From Myrica gale (lineage: Eukaryota > Streptophyta > Magnoliopsida > Fagales > Myricaceae): DNA of 64,000 nucleotides. Below, one piece after another: positions 1 to 10,286 of this stretch. The stretch's first letter is position 1. Every line of letters begins with the position of its first letter. The position numbers were made by a program, and so were the translations under genes. The notes under the pieces are model-generated. The model had not been told where the DNA came from, did no database searches, and saw nothing but the letters and a program-made list of their open reading frames with translations. The stretch lies in contig OZ005610.1 in the NCBI GenBank assembly GCA_963930655.1, positions 16,993,001-17,057,000 of the forward strand, given 5' to 3'.

Positions 1-608
1 TAATATAAGTAAAAATCGTGAAACATTTTTCACACAAAATCTCGTTGCCCAGAGTTTTTATATGAGTCCAACAATATAAAGACATAATGAATATATTGTC
101 TCATCAAGAGACTGGAGGACTCCATATTAAGCAATTATAAAATTCACTTACTATGCATAATTCTCAACCTTATCTGGATTATTTGATCTACGAAGATTAT
201 CACCAAATAATTTATTCAAAGCATAAGAAGCAAACTTGCATAACTCTCTCAGGTCTAAGGACAATATAAAATAATTGTGTTGAATATCATTCTCTACATC
301 AGTGATCGTTTGCTGAAGGTATTCATATTTGATCTGGTTCAGTGCATGTACTCTTACATTACACTTACTCGTCTGCTTAAGGTCACTACCTCAATGACGG
401 AGTTCATCATTCTATCTTCTAGAGGCACAACGAGTGTAGACCTAATTTTATATTACCATGTATCTCGGTCTAGAACAAAGTAGGTCAACAGGGATCCAAA
501 AAGTCATACTCCGCTCCTCCGATTCATTAATCATTGGCTTGACTTTTCTACAATGTTGCTCAATAATACGACATCTTATGTCATTGCAAGTACCCAAAAT
601 AATATACA
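1..608 (-). mobile_element. Copia LTR fragment, copy 1 (left part), cut by the window start
   Basis: This stretch matches 5757-6430 almost base for base, and in reverse complement matches 58870-59400. All three belong to one Copia LTR family. Its LTR begins with TGTTAGATGTATG when read on the minus strand. The copy runs off the left edge and is interrupted at 608 by a Gypsy-type solo LTR; the rest of the same LTR resumes at 3517-3587. Only the LTR is seen here, with no coding part. It is an old, broken fossil. Confidence 0.75.
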
Positions 609-3511
609 TGTGAGATCCCGAATTTACTTATGTCGTCGTAAAAGAGAGAGATTTTGCTATGATTTTCCTCAGGATATAGGTATGATTAAATTTGTGATTT
701 TTGAGGTAAGTGTCGACACATTGGAGCATAGTGTCGACACATTAAACTAACACCCGAAAGTTTACCTTTTCTGGAGCCCAAAGTGAATTTTGACTTAAGT
801 GTTGTAAGTGTCGACACCTTGGGTAATAGTGTCGACACATTAGACCGATACCCAAATGTTTATATTTTTCTGGAACTAGAGTGATTTTGACCAAGTGTTA
901 GAAGTGTCGACACCTTGAGCGATGATGTCGACACATCCAACTGAAACCCGAGAGTTCGCCTTTTTCCAGAACTCCCGTGAATTTTGACCAAGTGTTGGAA
1001 GTGTCGACACCTTGAGTGATGGTGTCGACACATCTAACTAAAACCCGAGAGTTTACATTTTTCCCACTTTGACTAAGTGTTGGAAGTGTCGACACCTTGA
1101 GTGAGGGTGTCGACACATCTAACTAAAAGTGTTGTAAGTGTCGACACCTTGAGTGATGGTGTCGACACATATAACTACATTCCGAAATTTTACCGGATTG
1201 AAATACGTGAGGTGGAATTCATGAAGAAGGGGGAGGGCAACCTTGTCTTTTCCCCAACCATTTTCACGCCTATTACTCTCTCCCCTTTGCCGAACACTTC
1301 ATTTTTCCCCTTTCTCTTTAGCCTTTTCATTTTCCCTTGCCCTAAGTCACCCAACCGAAGGAGAAAGAAGAAGGAGAGAAGGAGAAAGAAGAAGAAAAGA
1401 AGGAGGAAGAGGAGAGAAGCAAGGTAAAATCCTTGTTGGCCGAAACCCTACTCTCTCTCTCTCTATTTTCTTCTTGTTTTCTCTTGAGGGTTGGTTGTGG
1501 CTTGATGGTGGGTTGTCTAAGTAGTTTTTCTCCTTGTGTTCATGAACGTTTTGAAAATAGTGTAGATCTTGCAAATGTTTAAGGGTAGTGTAGTTTTCAC
1601 ATGAAAACATGTGAAAAAAATGGCTAGATCTGAAATGAGGGTTCAAGAGAAATTGGTTATGTGCTCTAAGTGTTTGATAAAAGGCCTAAGAGAGGATTGA
1701 AACCTAAGTTGAGCAAGTATGGCCGAATCTAGGGGTTGATGCATTAGATTGTGTATGTATGCTAGTCATATTGAGAACCACAAAGCCCTAAGTGTTAGAG
1801 ACAGGTTCAGATCTGGAGAAAAATAGGCAAGAGGACCAATAATATACACTAGGTGTTTGGTTAAAAGCCCAAGAGAAATGGGTAAACGCAATGGTGATAA
1901 CGTGATGAACATGGAACCACGGTTGGTTTTAAACTTTGAGTTGAGGTTGTAAAAAAAATGGGAGGAAGGTAAGAGGATGGTTGCTAATAGGAAATGTTAA
2001 GTTAGCCTTGGATGTTGGTTGTGACATGTAGAGATTCGGTTTTGGTTGTTGGAAATTGGAGGGCTAGAAAGATTATTGTGATTTCTGGTAATTACATAAG
2101 CAGATTTCAGAGCTGGAATAGAGAGTGTGTTTTGATGCATTTGTAGTTATCTTTGATATTGAGTGGATCCTAGATTGAAGGCCTAGGACATGGAAAGATT
2201 TTAAGTCATACCTTGGATGATTGTAATGTTTTGATTACTCTATACGTTTAGTAAACCTATGAATAACAATAGTACGATTCATTGTAGGTAACGAGACGTT
2301 CAATACTCAAGCAAGCGAAGGTAAGTGAAAAACCTTTACAAAACTGGAATGATACACTGCATGAAGAATGTTTATGAATAAGCATATCAAGTATGATATA
2401 TCAAGCATGACACTACCAAGCACGACATGAATGCATCATGATCATTTGCATTTATTTTCCTCATGAGAAATGAGACATTTTTATGCAAATGAAAGTACCA
2501 TTTTTATGCTACTTTATGACAAGTTTTATGACAAGTTAATTAACGAACCCAAGTCGGTCGGTACCGTACCAAGTCAAGAAGGTGCATCCATACCGAAGGA
2601 CGTTTACGAGAAGGGTGGATGTCACCTAGGACACCAATACCGAAGGATGCTTGCAAGAAGGATGGGTAGTCCGGGAGGTATGTGCAATCACACTGAAGGA
2701 TGCTTGCAAGAAGGTGTGAACCTCCAAGAGTCGTGTCTAGCCACTGAAGGACGAATGAGAGAAGGTGTGCTAGCTCGACCATATGTAAGGTCCCCAAGGG
2801 AAATAGGGGACAGTTCCAACGGGAACGCACAACCCTGATGCCAGGGGTAAATGGAGCTCAAGTAGCCCATAAGATTTTCCAAAGCAAGAGCTTTATAAGT
2901 ACGAATGATGTTTTCAAAAGCAAGTGCATGTGCATATGCAACATGAGGCATATACATGCATCACGATTCATGATCAGGCATGCATCGCATTATGTTTACA
3001 TGACTATGATTTCAAGTTCAAGTGCATGCTTACGATTTCAAACCCATGTTTTTAGCTATAATTCCTTACTGAGTCTTTCGACTCACAGTTTTAAATTGTA
3101 TCATTCCAGATGATGTTCCAGGGGTGGAATCTTAAGAAGGGGACCTTGAACCCTAGGAGAAGGGTTGATGAAATGTCTCTCTTGTTTGCTAACGTTAGAG
3201 AAGATCTAGCTAATTTTTGTAAAAGCCGGCATGAGCCTCCGTGATGTGGTGGTCATGGGTTTTATTTGGCTTAGTAAGTTAAGGTTTTAAACTGGTTGAT
3301 ATTTTGAGACTATGTTTTAACTACCTTGAGTTATCGATGGAAAGTATGTTCTTATGTACGTTATACGCTAGCATTATAAGGCTTCTTTTTAACATTGAAG
3401 CATCAATGTCATTTCCGCTGCAAGTATAGTAGTAAGTACGCTTGAGCGTCCCATGCCGGGAATGCTCGCGGCTGTCATTAGCCTCGTTTAGCTAGCGTTC
3501 GGGGCGTGACA
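609..3511 (+). mobile_element. Gypsy (Tekay/Del-like) solo LTR, 2.9 kb
   Basis: The element starts TGTGAGATCCCGA and ends GGGGCGTGACA. It is flanked by a perfect 5-bp duplication, ATACA, at 604-608 and 3512-3516, so it is a clean insertion into the older Copia LTR. The same start, end and inner landmarks (AACTGGAATGA, GGTACCGTACCA, TACTGAGTC) recur in the 4.1 kb LTR at 47637-51728, so both belong to one family of very long LTRs. No gag or pol lies between the ends, which fits a solo LTR left by LTR-LTR recombination. The Tekay/Del assignment is inferred from LTR length and ends. Confidence 0.75.
710..1168. repeat. Minisatellite of paired GTGTCGACAC palindromes
   Basis: Six units, mostly 90-98 bp apart with the last about 50 bp away, each carry two copies of the perfect or near-perfect 10-bp palindrome GTGTCGACAC about 20 bp apart. 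Between units runs a conserved spacer (ACCCGAGAGTTTAC type). The array sits in the 5' part of the Gypsy solo LTR, upstream of a purine-rich tract at 1365-1425, where promoter elements of an LTR would be expected. Confidence 0.85.
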
Positions 3512-3587
3512 ATACAAATGATTAATCAACAATAATAATTATCTCATAATTATGCAAAATATTGGTTTTGAGGACATACATCTAACA
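3512..3587 (-). mobile_element. Copia LTR copy 1, remaining edge
   Basis: The Copia LTR interrupted at 608 resumes after the ATACA duplication. It ends with ACATCTAACA at 3587, which is the LTR start on the minus strand and equals the edge of the solo LTR at 6500. No polypurine tract follows, so no internal Copia region is attached on this side. Confidence 0.7.
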
Positions 3588-3656
3588 GTTTACTAAACAA
3601 TTCGTTGTTTTAATTTTTTTCTTTTCTTTTAAAAAAAAATCTTGTGTCCTGTACTC

Positions 3657-3802
3657 GAGAACCCGGTGTCGGGTAACCCAAAAATCGGGAATAGACCGGG
3701 TTCTTTGCAAAAGCTTAAACCAGCACCGGCACCGGTGAAGTTGCGTACTAGCAACCCGGTGTCGGTACCGCTAGAATTTTCCGATGGCACTGAACAACCC
3801 TA
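3657..3802. mobile_element. hAT-like terminal fragment or MITE
   Basis: This short stretch is rich in CCGG and ACCGG motifs, including two CAACCCGGTGTCGG-like repeats, and ends CACTGAACAACCCTA. Read inward, that end (TAGGGTTGTTCAGTG) resembles the hAT ends seen at 7028 and 37866. No matching left end is visible, so it is probably a truncated copy. It seems to have landed in the left inverted repeat of the Mutator-like element, because CTGTACTC at 3651-3658 resembles the sequence expected just outside 3803. Confidence 0.4.
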
Positions 3803-4025
3803 AATTCAACTGTATCATCCTTGTGGTATTTGTTTGATGCAAATGAGTCCCTCCAATCAATCTAGCCTACGTAGTATTTTGTCGCCAGATCAGCACCAAT
3901 CACCTGATGTCAAATGTCATCCGCTGCCACGTCAAAAAAGCCAATGTGAATGCTCTGTCAACATACGTTGCCAAGTTGGTTTAAATAAAAACAATCTCCC
4001 CCCCTAAAAATTTACCCCTGCGATC
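3803..4025 (+). repeat. Left terminal inverted repeat of the MULE-like element
   Basis: It pairs with the reverse complement of 4923-5156. The outer limit is blurred by the adjoining hAT-like fragment ending at 3802. Differences from the right arm are small gaps and substitutions, which suggests an old insertion. Confidence 0.7.
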
Positions 4026-4922
4026 GTCTAAGTCCCTTAAATAAAAACTATCTCCCCATCAATCTGTTCAAATGTTGTTTGGGAGAAGATCATATCCTGG
4101 GAAAAATTTGAAAGGTTATCCAGACAAAGTCAGTGATATTCTTAAGGACAAATTGCTCCCTCAAGGAAACAATTGGGCAGTGTCATTGCATTAAAAGAGA
4201 ATAGGAAATTACTTCTTCTCAACTCACAGATGAAGATTGGAAGGAAAAGCAAATTGTAGCCATCGATCTTGACAAAGTGAGCAATAAGCTCATTTTTCTG
4301 ACAGTCAACCCGATTCCATCACTGCTCACCATAACTCAAAGATCCCAGCTCACATAGTAAATCCTCCTTAAAGTGAGACAAAATTCTTTGCAAATGGAAC
4401 GCCAAAGGGATTGCTTCAAGTTCAGAACTCTTAATTAGTGGTTCTGAATCAGAAGTTAAAGATTTGGAGACAAACATTTTGATTGGTACACCTGGTGAAC
4501 CATCCGGTATGTATAAATGCATAACCTCAGAGAATTATGTTGAATCAAAAGAAATTAACAGTGTCATCGCTTCAGCTTCTCTTTGTAAACCATCGACTGT
4601 AGCAATCCTAAAGAACGAAATGAAGGAGCTGAGCTAGAATCTGGATCCCTTCCAAGGTTTTCTCCATTTGCAAAATCTAAGCCCGACTGCACAACTAATA
4701 TCGCAAGTGACGATAGGTTGGAGAAACAGAGAAACAAGAAACTGTGATACTTAGTATATAAGCATATGGTGTAAGAAACTATAGCAGAAGTAGGAGCCAT
4801 CAGCTAAGCCACATCTTGATGAAGCAGGTAAAGAAGAACCAAGAAGAAGGGACAATAACAGCGAACGAGGGAAAAAATTCAAACCAAGAAATGCCAAGGG
4901 GCTGGAGCAATTTGAAAAAGTC
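4026..4922. other. Interior of the MULE-like element, unidentified
   Basis: About 900 bp of unique-looking sequence lies between the two inverted repeats. Short open frames exist on the minus strand (4319-4522, 4564-4800) and the plus strand. None has a recognisable domain, and none is long enough to claim as a gene. A captured gene fragment (Pack-MULE) is possible. Confidence 0.4.
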
Positions 4923-5156
4923 TATCGCAAAGGGGTAAATTTTTAGGGGGAGATTGCTTTTATTTTAACCAACGTGGCAACGTTTGTTTACAGGCTTTTT
5001 TTTACACTGTAGAGGATGACATCTGGCAGCGGGTGATTGGTGCTGATCTGGCAACAAAATGCAAAGTAGGCTAGATTCTGTCAGTTGCCCACCAAAAATT
5101 GGTCGGAGGGACTGATTTGCTTCAAACAAATACCACAAGGATGATACAGTTGAATT
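4923..5156 (-). repeat. Right terminal inverted repeat of the MULE-like element
   Basis: It is the inverted partner of 3803-4025. Sequence beyond it (5157-5205) still looks like an inverted-repeat terminus, so the true end is probably a few dozen bases further right. Confidence 0.7.
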
Positions 5157-5216
5157 GAGTACACTAGGGACGAATTTGCAAAAGTCGCATACCACAAGAA
5201 TGTGTAGGGTAATTAA

Positions 5217-6500
5217 TGTTGGAATTGAGATCATAGTGGAAAGGATCGTTGAATCAGAGCCGCCCAAGTGTTCTGCCTCCTTCAGATACACACACACAGC
5301 TTTGAGAGAAAGAAACTCTTTCATGAAAACATTGAAAATGAATTTTCTTTCTCTCAACTGATTTATGAGCTATTTATAATGGCTGGCTCAGAACTCAACT
5401 GTGCTATAGCATGGGATCTTTAGGGATCTCATATCTCGCTCGTAGAATCATCATGAAAAACTCTTTTTCATTAACTCCCTTATATTCTGTAATCCAAATT
5501 TATGGGTTTCTACAAATTATGATCATGTCCATTAAAATATCACAATTGACCCCGAGATAATGAGATTGTTTTTGTGAAATCCCTCTTACTAACAATTATA
5601 TGCTTATTTATCCTTCCACCATACTATATTTCACATGAGCTAATAGGACTAGAATAATATCACCGATTAAATCTCTAGCTCATATAATTCTTAATTCTCA
5701 GTCTGTGCCTAGTTGAACTCCCAAAACTTTCCAAAATCATTTTCGCAAATATTACTTAATATATTATATAAGTAAAACTCGTGAAAACATCGTTCACAAA
5801 ATCTCGCTGCGCATCGCTTTTTATATGAGTCCAAAGATATACAAAGATAATGAATATACTGCCTCATCAAGAGACTGGTGGATTCCATATTGAGCAATTA
5901 TACAAATTCACTTACTATGCATAAGGCCCAACATTATCTGGAATATTTGATCTGCGAAGATCATCACCAAATGACTCAGTCAAAGTACAAGTACACAACA
6001 AGCAAACATGCATAACTCTCTCAAGTCTAAGAACAACATAAGCTAATTGTGCTAAATATCATTCTCTACATCAGTGATCGTTTCCAGAAGGTATTCATAT
6101 TTGATCCGGTTTAGTGCATGTACTCTTACATTGCACCCACTCGTCTGCTTAAGGTCACCACCTCAATGAAGGAGTCCATCATTCTATCTTATAGAGGCAC
6201 AATGAGTGTAGACCTATTTGTACACTGTCATGTACCTCGGTCTAAAACAAAGTAAGTCAACAAGGATCCGAAAAGTCATATTCCCCGCCTCCGATTCATT
6301 AATCATTGGCCTGACTTTTCTAAAATGTTGCTCAACAATATGACATCTAATGTCATTATAATTATGACATATTGTGTCATTGCAAATATGACATCTTATA
6401 TCATTCCATGTACTCAAACTAATATATAAGTGATTAAATAATAACAATAATTATCTCATAATTATGCAAAATGATTGATTTTGAGGGCATACATCTAACA
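5217..6500 (-). mobile_element. Copia solo LTR, copy 2, with perfect target duplication
   Basis: On the plus strand it starts TGTTGGAATTGAG and ends ACATCTAACA. It is bracketed by the 5-bp duplication ATTAA at 5212-5216 and 6501-6505. At 1284 bp it is a full LTR with no internal region attached, hence a solo LTR. It matches 1-608 in the same orientation and 58816-60020 in the opposite one. Confidence 0.9.
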
Positions 6501-7019
6501 ATTAAGCCTAATTTTAGTAATCTTCCTTATTCAAACACTTTCTATACAACATTTTTTTGAGTAATATGTCTTCATCCTCAAGACATTAACTATATAAATG
6601 GTATATGAATGACTACAAAAGTCTTGAGGTGAGACGAAATTAGCACATAAAAAATAAGAAGACTCGTGGTGTTTGAGTGTTAAAATTTTAAACTTTTGCC
6701 ATAATTAAAAAATCTACAAAATAATCTTTGTTGTCATCAAATCGTTTTTTCACTATATTATTTATTTAAATCTTCTCTCTCTTCACTTTTTCACCAAAAC
6801 CCAAAACTATCTTCACTTTTTCACCACTTTAAAATTTTAACTATTGAAAACATCAACCAAGACTGCATAGACCCGGAAAGAATTTCAGGTGCAAATTATT
6901 ACATTCATTTAAGATTTAGACTCTCGCTGAAAGAAAAATTTTCGCATTTTCCATTTTCTTATATATTTATCTTTTGAGAAAACGATACTTTTTTCCTTAA
7001 AGGACTCAATGTAATCAAC
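6501..7019. other. AT-rich stretch without recognised features
   Basis: No coding region, known repeat end or RNA gene was recognised. It separates the Copia solo LTR from the first hAT element. Confidence 0.5.
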
Positions 7020-7027
7020 CTTGTAGA

Positions 7028-7247
7028 TAGGGCTGAACAAAACCGGACTGCATATTGGAGCGGAACGCAAAATCGGACCAGGCCGGATTTGGAAAATTGG
7101 ATATATCCGGTCCGAAAAAGGTATGGACAGGACCGGGCCAAATTTATTAATATAAATAATAAATTTATTTTTATTTTTTTAATTGTTTTGATACAAACTT
7201 AAAACTAGAGAAAAGAGGGAGAGGTGCGGGAGAGAAGGAGGTAGAGA

Positions 7248-7286
<39 letters not shown>

Positions 7287-8389
7287 AGAGGTGATGGAGA
7301 GAGAGAGAGGCGTTGGGAGAGAGGGACAGAGAGGTGAGAGAGAGGGAGAGAGACAAAGAGGGGGGAGAGAGGTGAAACGTGAAAGAGAGGGAGGGGGAGA
7401 CAAAGAGGGAGAGATAAAGTTGAGGAATTCAATTTCTAAAATTATCTCCTCATCATTTATCACCAAAGACAAAAGTTCCTAATAAATTAATAATTTTTAA
7501 ATTTGAAGAGAGAATTAGGGAATTCAAATTCAAATGGAAATAAAATTTCACCTAAAATTTCTCTATCTACTACCCAACAATTCTTAATTTACATTTAAAT
7601 TCTTGATTTGCATTTAAAGAGAGTGAGAGAGAGCCGAGACGAGTAGTGGGAGAGAAAAGTTCCTAACAAATTAATAGTTTCCAAATTTAAAGAGAGAGTT
7701 GGGAAAATTCAAATTCAAATGGAAACAATATCTCACCTAAAAATTATCTTCATATCACCAACAATTCTTAGGGGATATTCGTTTATATGATAATATGATT
7801 CATGAAAATTTGCTTTTAAAGAGTTCAAATGGAAACAAAATCAATTTTAGAATGACTATCTCTCGTATTGAAGGATAATTTTAAAACGTCTATTAATTAA
7901 TGTTGATGGTTTCTTTGAATATATAGTCAACTAATTAATTAATTAATATTTTATTTTATAATTCATCACAATGTATTTAAAAATTTATTGATGGAATTTT
8001 TATTTGCAATTGATGTATTTGGAAATTCATTAATGAAAATTTTATTTCAATCAATTTAATAAGATTTTAATTTCATAATTGATCATAATATGAGATATAG
8101 GGTGTTAGAAATATTTTTTCATTCCTTCTGCCATATGAGATCTAAGGTGTTAGAAATATTATGCAAAGTTGCAAACCAATATTTATGAAAAAAAGCAGTC
8201 TTAAGTTGTCCAACAGGACCGTTTTGGACCGGACCTTCAATTTTAAGTGGCACAATTTAGGCACAACCGGAAATCCATCAAAAAACTGTAATTTTCTATC
8301 ACTTATTAGTTTTGGACCGGACCACTTATTAGTTGCACAATTTATTTGCAATTTATAAGTTTTGACCGGATTTCTGGTTGTGCAGCCTA
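7028..8389. mobile_element. hAT element 1 (non-autonomous, 1.36 kb)
   Basis: The left end TAGGGCTGAACAA and the right end, read inward as TAGGCTGCACAAC, form imperfect inverted repeats of the hAT type. The 8-bp flanks are CTTGTAGA (7020-7027) and TTTGTAGA (8390-8397), a target duplication with one mismatch. Subterminal CCGG-containing motifs (ACCGGAC, CCGGTCC) occur near both ends, as is usual where hAT transposase binds. Inside are a GA-rich tract and AT-rich filler. No transposase domain is present, so it would need a helper. Confidence 0.8.
7204..7412. repeat. GA-rich purine tract
   Basis: A nearly pure purine tract on the plus strand, with an uninterrupted (GA)n core at about 7251-7281, lies inside hAT element 1. 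The Ser/Leu-rich reading frames over it are artefacts of this composition. Confidence 0.9.
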
Positions 8390-8759
8390 TTTGTAGATAG
8401 GGGTGTAAGTCCGGTTTGGCCTCCAACGGAGCTCCGATTTCGGGAAGCTGAGGTCCGGCCCTTCCAAGAACCAAAATCGGAGGTAGATTTTGAGTTTTTC
8501 CGGAACCAGAACCGGAAGTAGAAGTTTTCGCCGGTTCAGCAGAAAACTGATTTCGGTTGTTTTTTTATATTTTTAACTAAATATTAAAACGTCGTCGTTC
8601 TATTTTAAATTGAACAACGTCATTTAGTTGGTTTGTTTTGAAAAAAAAATATAATGTAGAGGAATAGAAACCCTAAATCTAATTCCCTTCGGCCTCCCCT
8701 TTCTCTTGCGACCTCCTCACTCCTCAGTTATTCTCACAGACTCACAGCCACTCCCGCAG

Positions 8760-9090
8760 CTCTCTCTCTCTCTCTGTTCGTCGTGTCTGCCACTGACTAC
8801 TGAGCTCCGGCGAGTGCAACGGTCAACCTCCATTGTTTTGGGGCTGCTTCTCTCTGTCTATCTTTATATGTCTCTCTCTTGTCTCTGTGTCTCTCTCGTC
8901 TCTGTCTCCACTCTCCGCTCCCCATCTCTCTGTCCCTCTCTCGTCTCTGTCTCCACTCTCCATCTTTGTATCTCTCTGTATCTCTCTCTCTCTCTCTCTC
9001 TCCGTCTCCATCTCTCTACCTTTCTCTCTCTCTGACGCCATCTCTCTATCTCTCTCCCTTTGTCTCCATCTCTCTACCTCTCTCTATGAT
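8760..9090. repeat. CT-rich pyrimidine tract
   Basis: A CTCTCT-dominated tract on the plus strand inside hAT element 2. It is complementary in composition to the GA tract of hAT element 1 about 1.4 kb away. Overlapping Ser/Leu-rich frames are composition artefacts. Confidence 0.85.
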
Positions 9091-9498
9091 TTTTGTGTAC
9101 CTGTTATATTGTTAACTGTTGTGAGCCGTTTGTGAACCTGTTATATGCATTCATTTGTGACTTACATATTGTTATAAATTTATATTGCATGAACCTGGCA
9201 AGATTGCAGGGCTATCTAGTGATTTAAATAGTGTTGGATTTCAATGGGGGATTGATAAAAATGTCTGATCATATGCATATCTAGGTTTATTTGAACTTGC
9301 TCTTTATAGGCCTATGATTTTCATGCTTCGATACCATGCTGATGTGAATCTGTTAGATACCATGCTTGGATATTTGTGATGTATTCTTTGGATATTTGCA
9401 TATGTGTTCTTTGGATATTTGCTTTAGTTGTGTTTTGTGAAATTAAATTGATCTAACTCTTTAGTGCACTAGCAACCTATTTCCAATTGTAGTGGCAA

Positions 9499-9972
9499 CA
9501 TATTACCAATTGTTGCAGCAATTTCTGAAGTAGGCAAGGCCATAATGAGTCCCACAGTTAATAGCCTTTGAGAAATGGTGAATCATGGGCTGAATTTGTT
9601 AGTGGCAAATGGGTTTTTTAAGTAGTAAATGACTTTGGTATGTGGCGGAAGCAGGAAATATGGGCTCAAAGGTTTGAAGTAGTGAAGTATTCAGCAGGTT
9701 GCTGACCTTAAAATTCTTAGTGTGGAAAGAGAAAACATATTTCCAATTGTTGCAGCAATTTCTAAAGTAGGCAAGGCCATAATGAGTCCTACAGTTAATA
9801 GCCTTTGAGAAATGGTGAATCATGGGCTGAACTTGTTAGTGGCAAATGGGTTTTGGAAGTAGTAAATGACTTTGGTATGTGGTAGAAGCAGGAAATATGG
9901 ACTCAAAGGTTTGAAGTAGTGAAGAATTCAGTAGGTTGCTGACCTTAAAATTCTTAGTGTAGAAAGAGAAAA
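9499..9972. repeat. Tandem duplication, two 237-bp units
   Basis: 9499-9735 and 9736-9972 are near-identical direct copies, both beginning CATATT(A/T)CCAATTGTTGCAG and running through AATGAGTCC(C/T)ACAGTTAATAG. The duplication lies within hAT element 2. The few differences indicate it is not brand new. Confidence 0.88.
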
Positions 9973-10286
9973 TTGTGAGAAGTGTATTCAATTCATGATA
10001 TGCAATGTTGAAAAAATAAAAAGTTGGCAATTTGTGAGTGTGCTGGCAATTCTGGAAATTGCTAAAATTGGAATAGTAAAATTTAGTAAAATCTGTCGAA
10101 TTACAAGGATATGTTATGCCATTGTGTGTCTTGGGGCTTTGCATTGTTGGAATTCCGTTATCCGCTTAGTCCGCTAAGAGTCGGAAGCGGAAGCGGAAGC
10201 GGACTTCATTTTGGTCATCCGCTAGTTAGCGGACCGGATGTCGGAATGTTAAATTCTTCTTCCGACTAGTCCGCTATTCACCCCTA

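Larger units (their letters stand above)
3803..5211. mobile_element. Mutator-like (MULE) element with long inverted repeats, non-autonomous
   Basis: Two inverted repeats of about 225 bp face each other at 3803-4025 and 4923-5156 at roughly 80% identity. Both contain GTATCATCCTTGTGGTATTT at the outside and CCCTAAAAATTTACCCCT at the inside. Long terminal inverted repeats of this kind, with the 'cannot-think-of-a-transposase' interior, are typical of non-autonomous MULEs. The right arm probably extends to about 5211, where a Copia solo LTR landed. The 900-bp interior is not repeat-like and could be captured host sequence, but I do not recognise it. Confidence 0.6.
8398..10286. mobile_element. 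hAT element 2 (non-autonomous, 1.89 kb)
   Basis: It starts TAGGGGTGTAAGTCCGG and ends ATTCACCCCTA (read inward TAGGGGTGAAT). Both flanks are exactly TTTGTAGA, at 8390-8397 and 10287-10294. It directly abuts hAT element 1, sharing the middle TTTGTAGA copy. Repeated GGAAGCGGA/CCGCTA motifs lie near the right end. The interior has a CT-rich tract (8760-9090) and a 237-bp tandem duplication. There is no transposase. Confidence 0.88.

Noticed and set aside
710-1168. CRISPR-like array
   Set aside because: Repeats are 10-bp palindromes in a eukaryotic LTR minisatellite, the spacers are not unique, and no cas genes are present. CRISPR does not occur in plant nuclear DNA.
1101-1646. Lys/Arg-rich and complementary frames
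   Set aside because: Produced by the AGAAGAAGG purine tract in the Gypsy solo LTR.
5217-5357. Minus-strand peptide resembling the frame next to the MULE transposase core (KEAEHLG motif)
   Set aside because: The match to 22906-23010 is nucleotide-level LTR-end similarity that stops at the LTR terminus. It is not transposase coding.
7171-7482. Several overlapping Ser/Leu- or Glu/Arg-rich open frames
   Set aside because: They lie over a GA-rich tract in multiple frames and strands, a composition artefact.
8706-9135. Ser/Leu-rich open frames on both strands
   Set aside because: Caused by the CT-rich tract in hAT element 2. No domain and no splice context.
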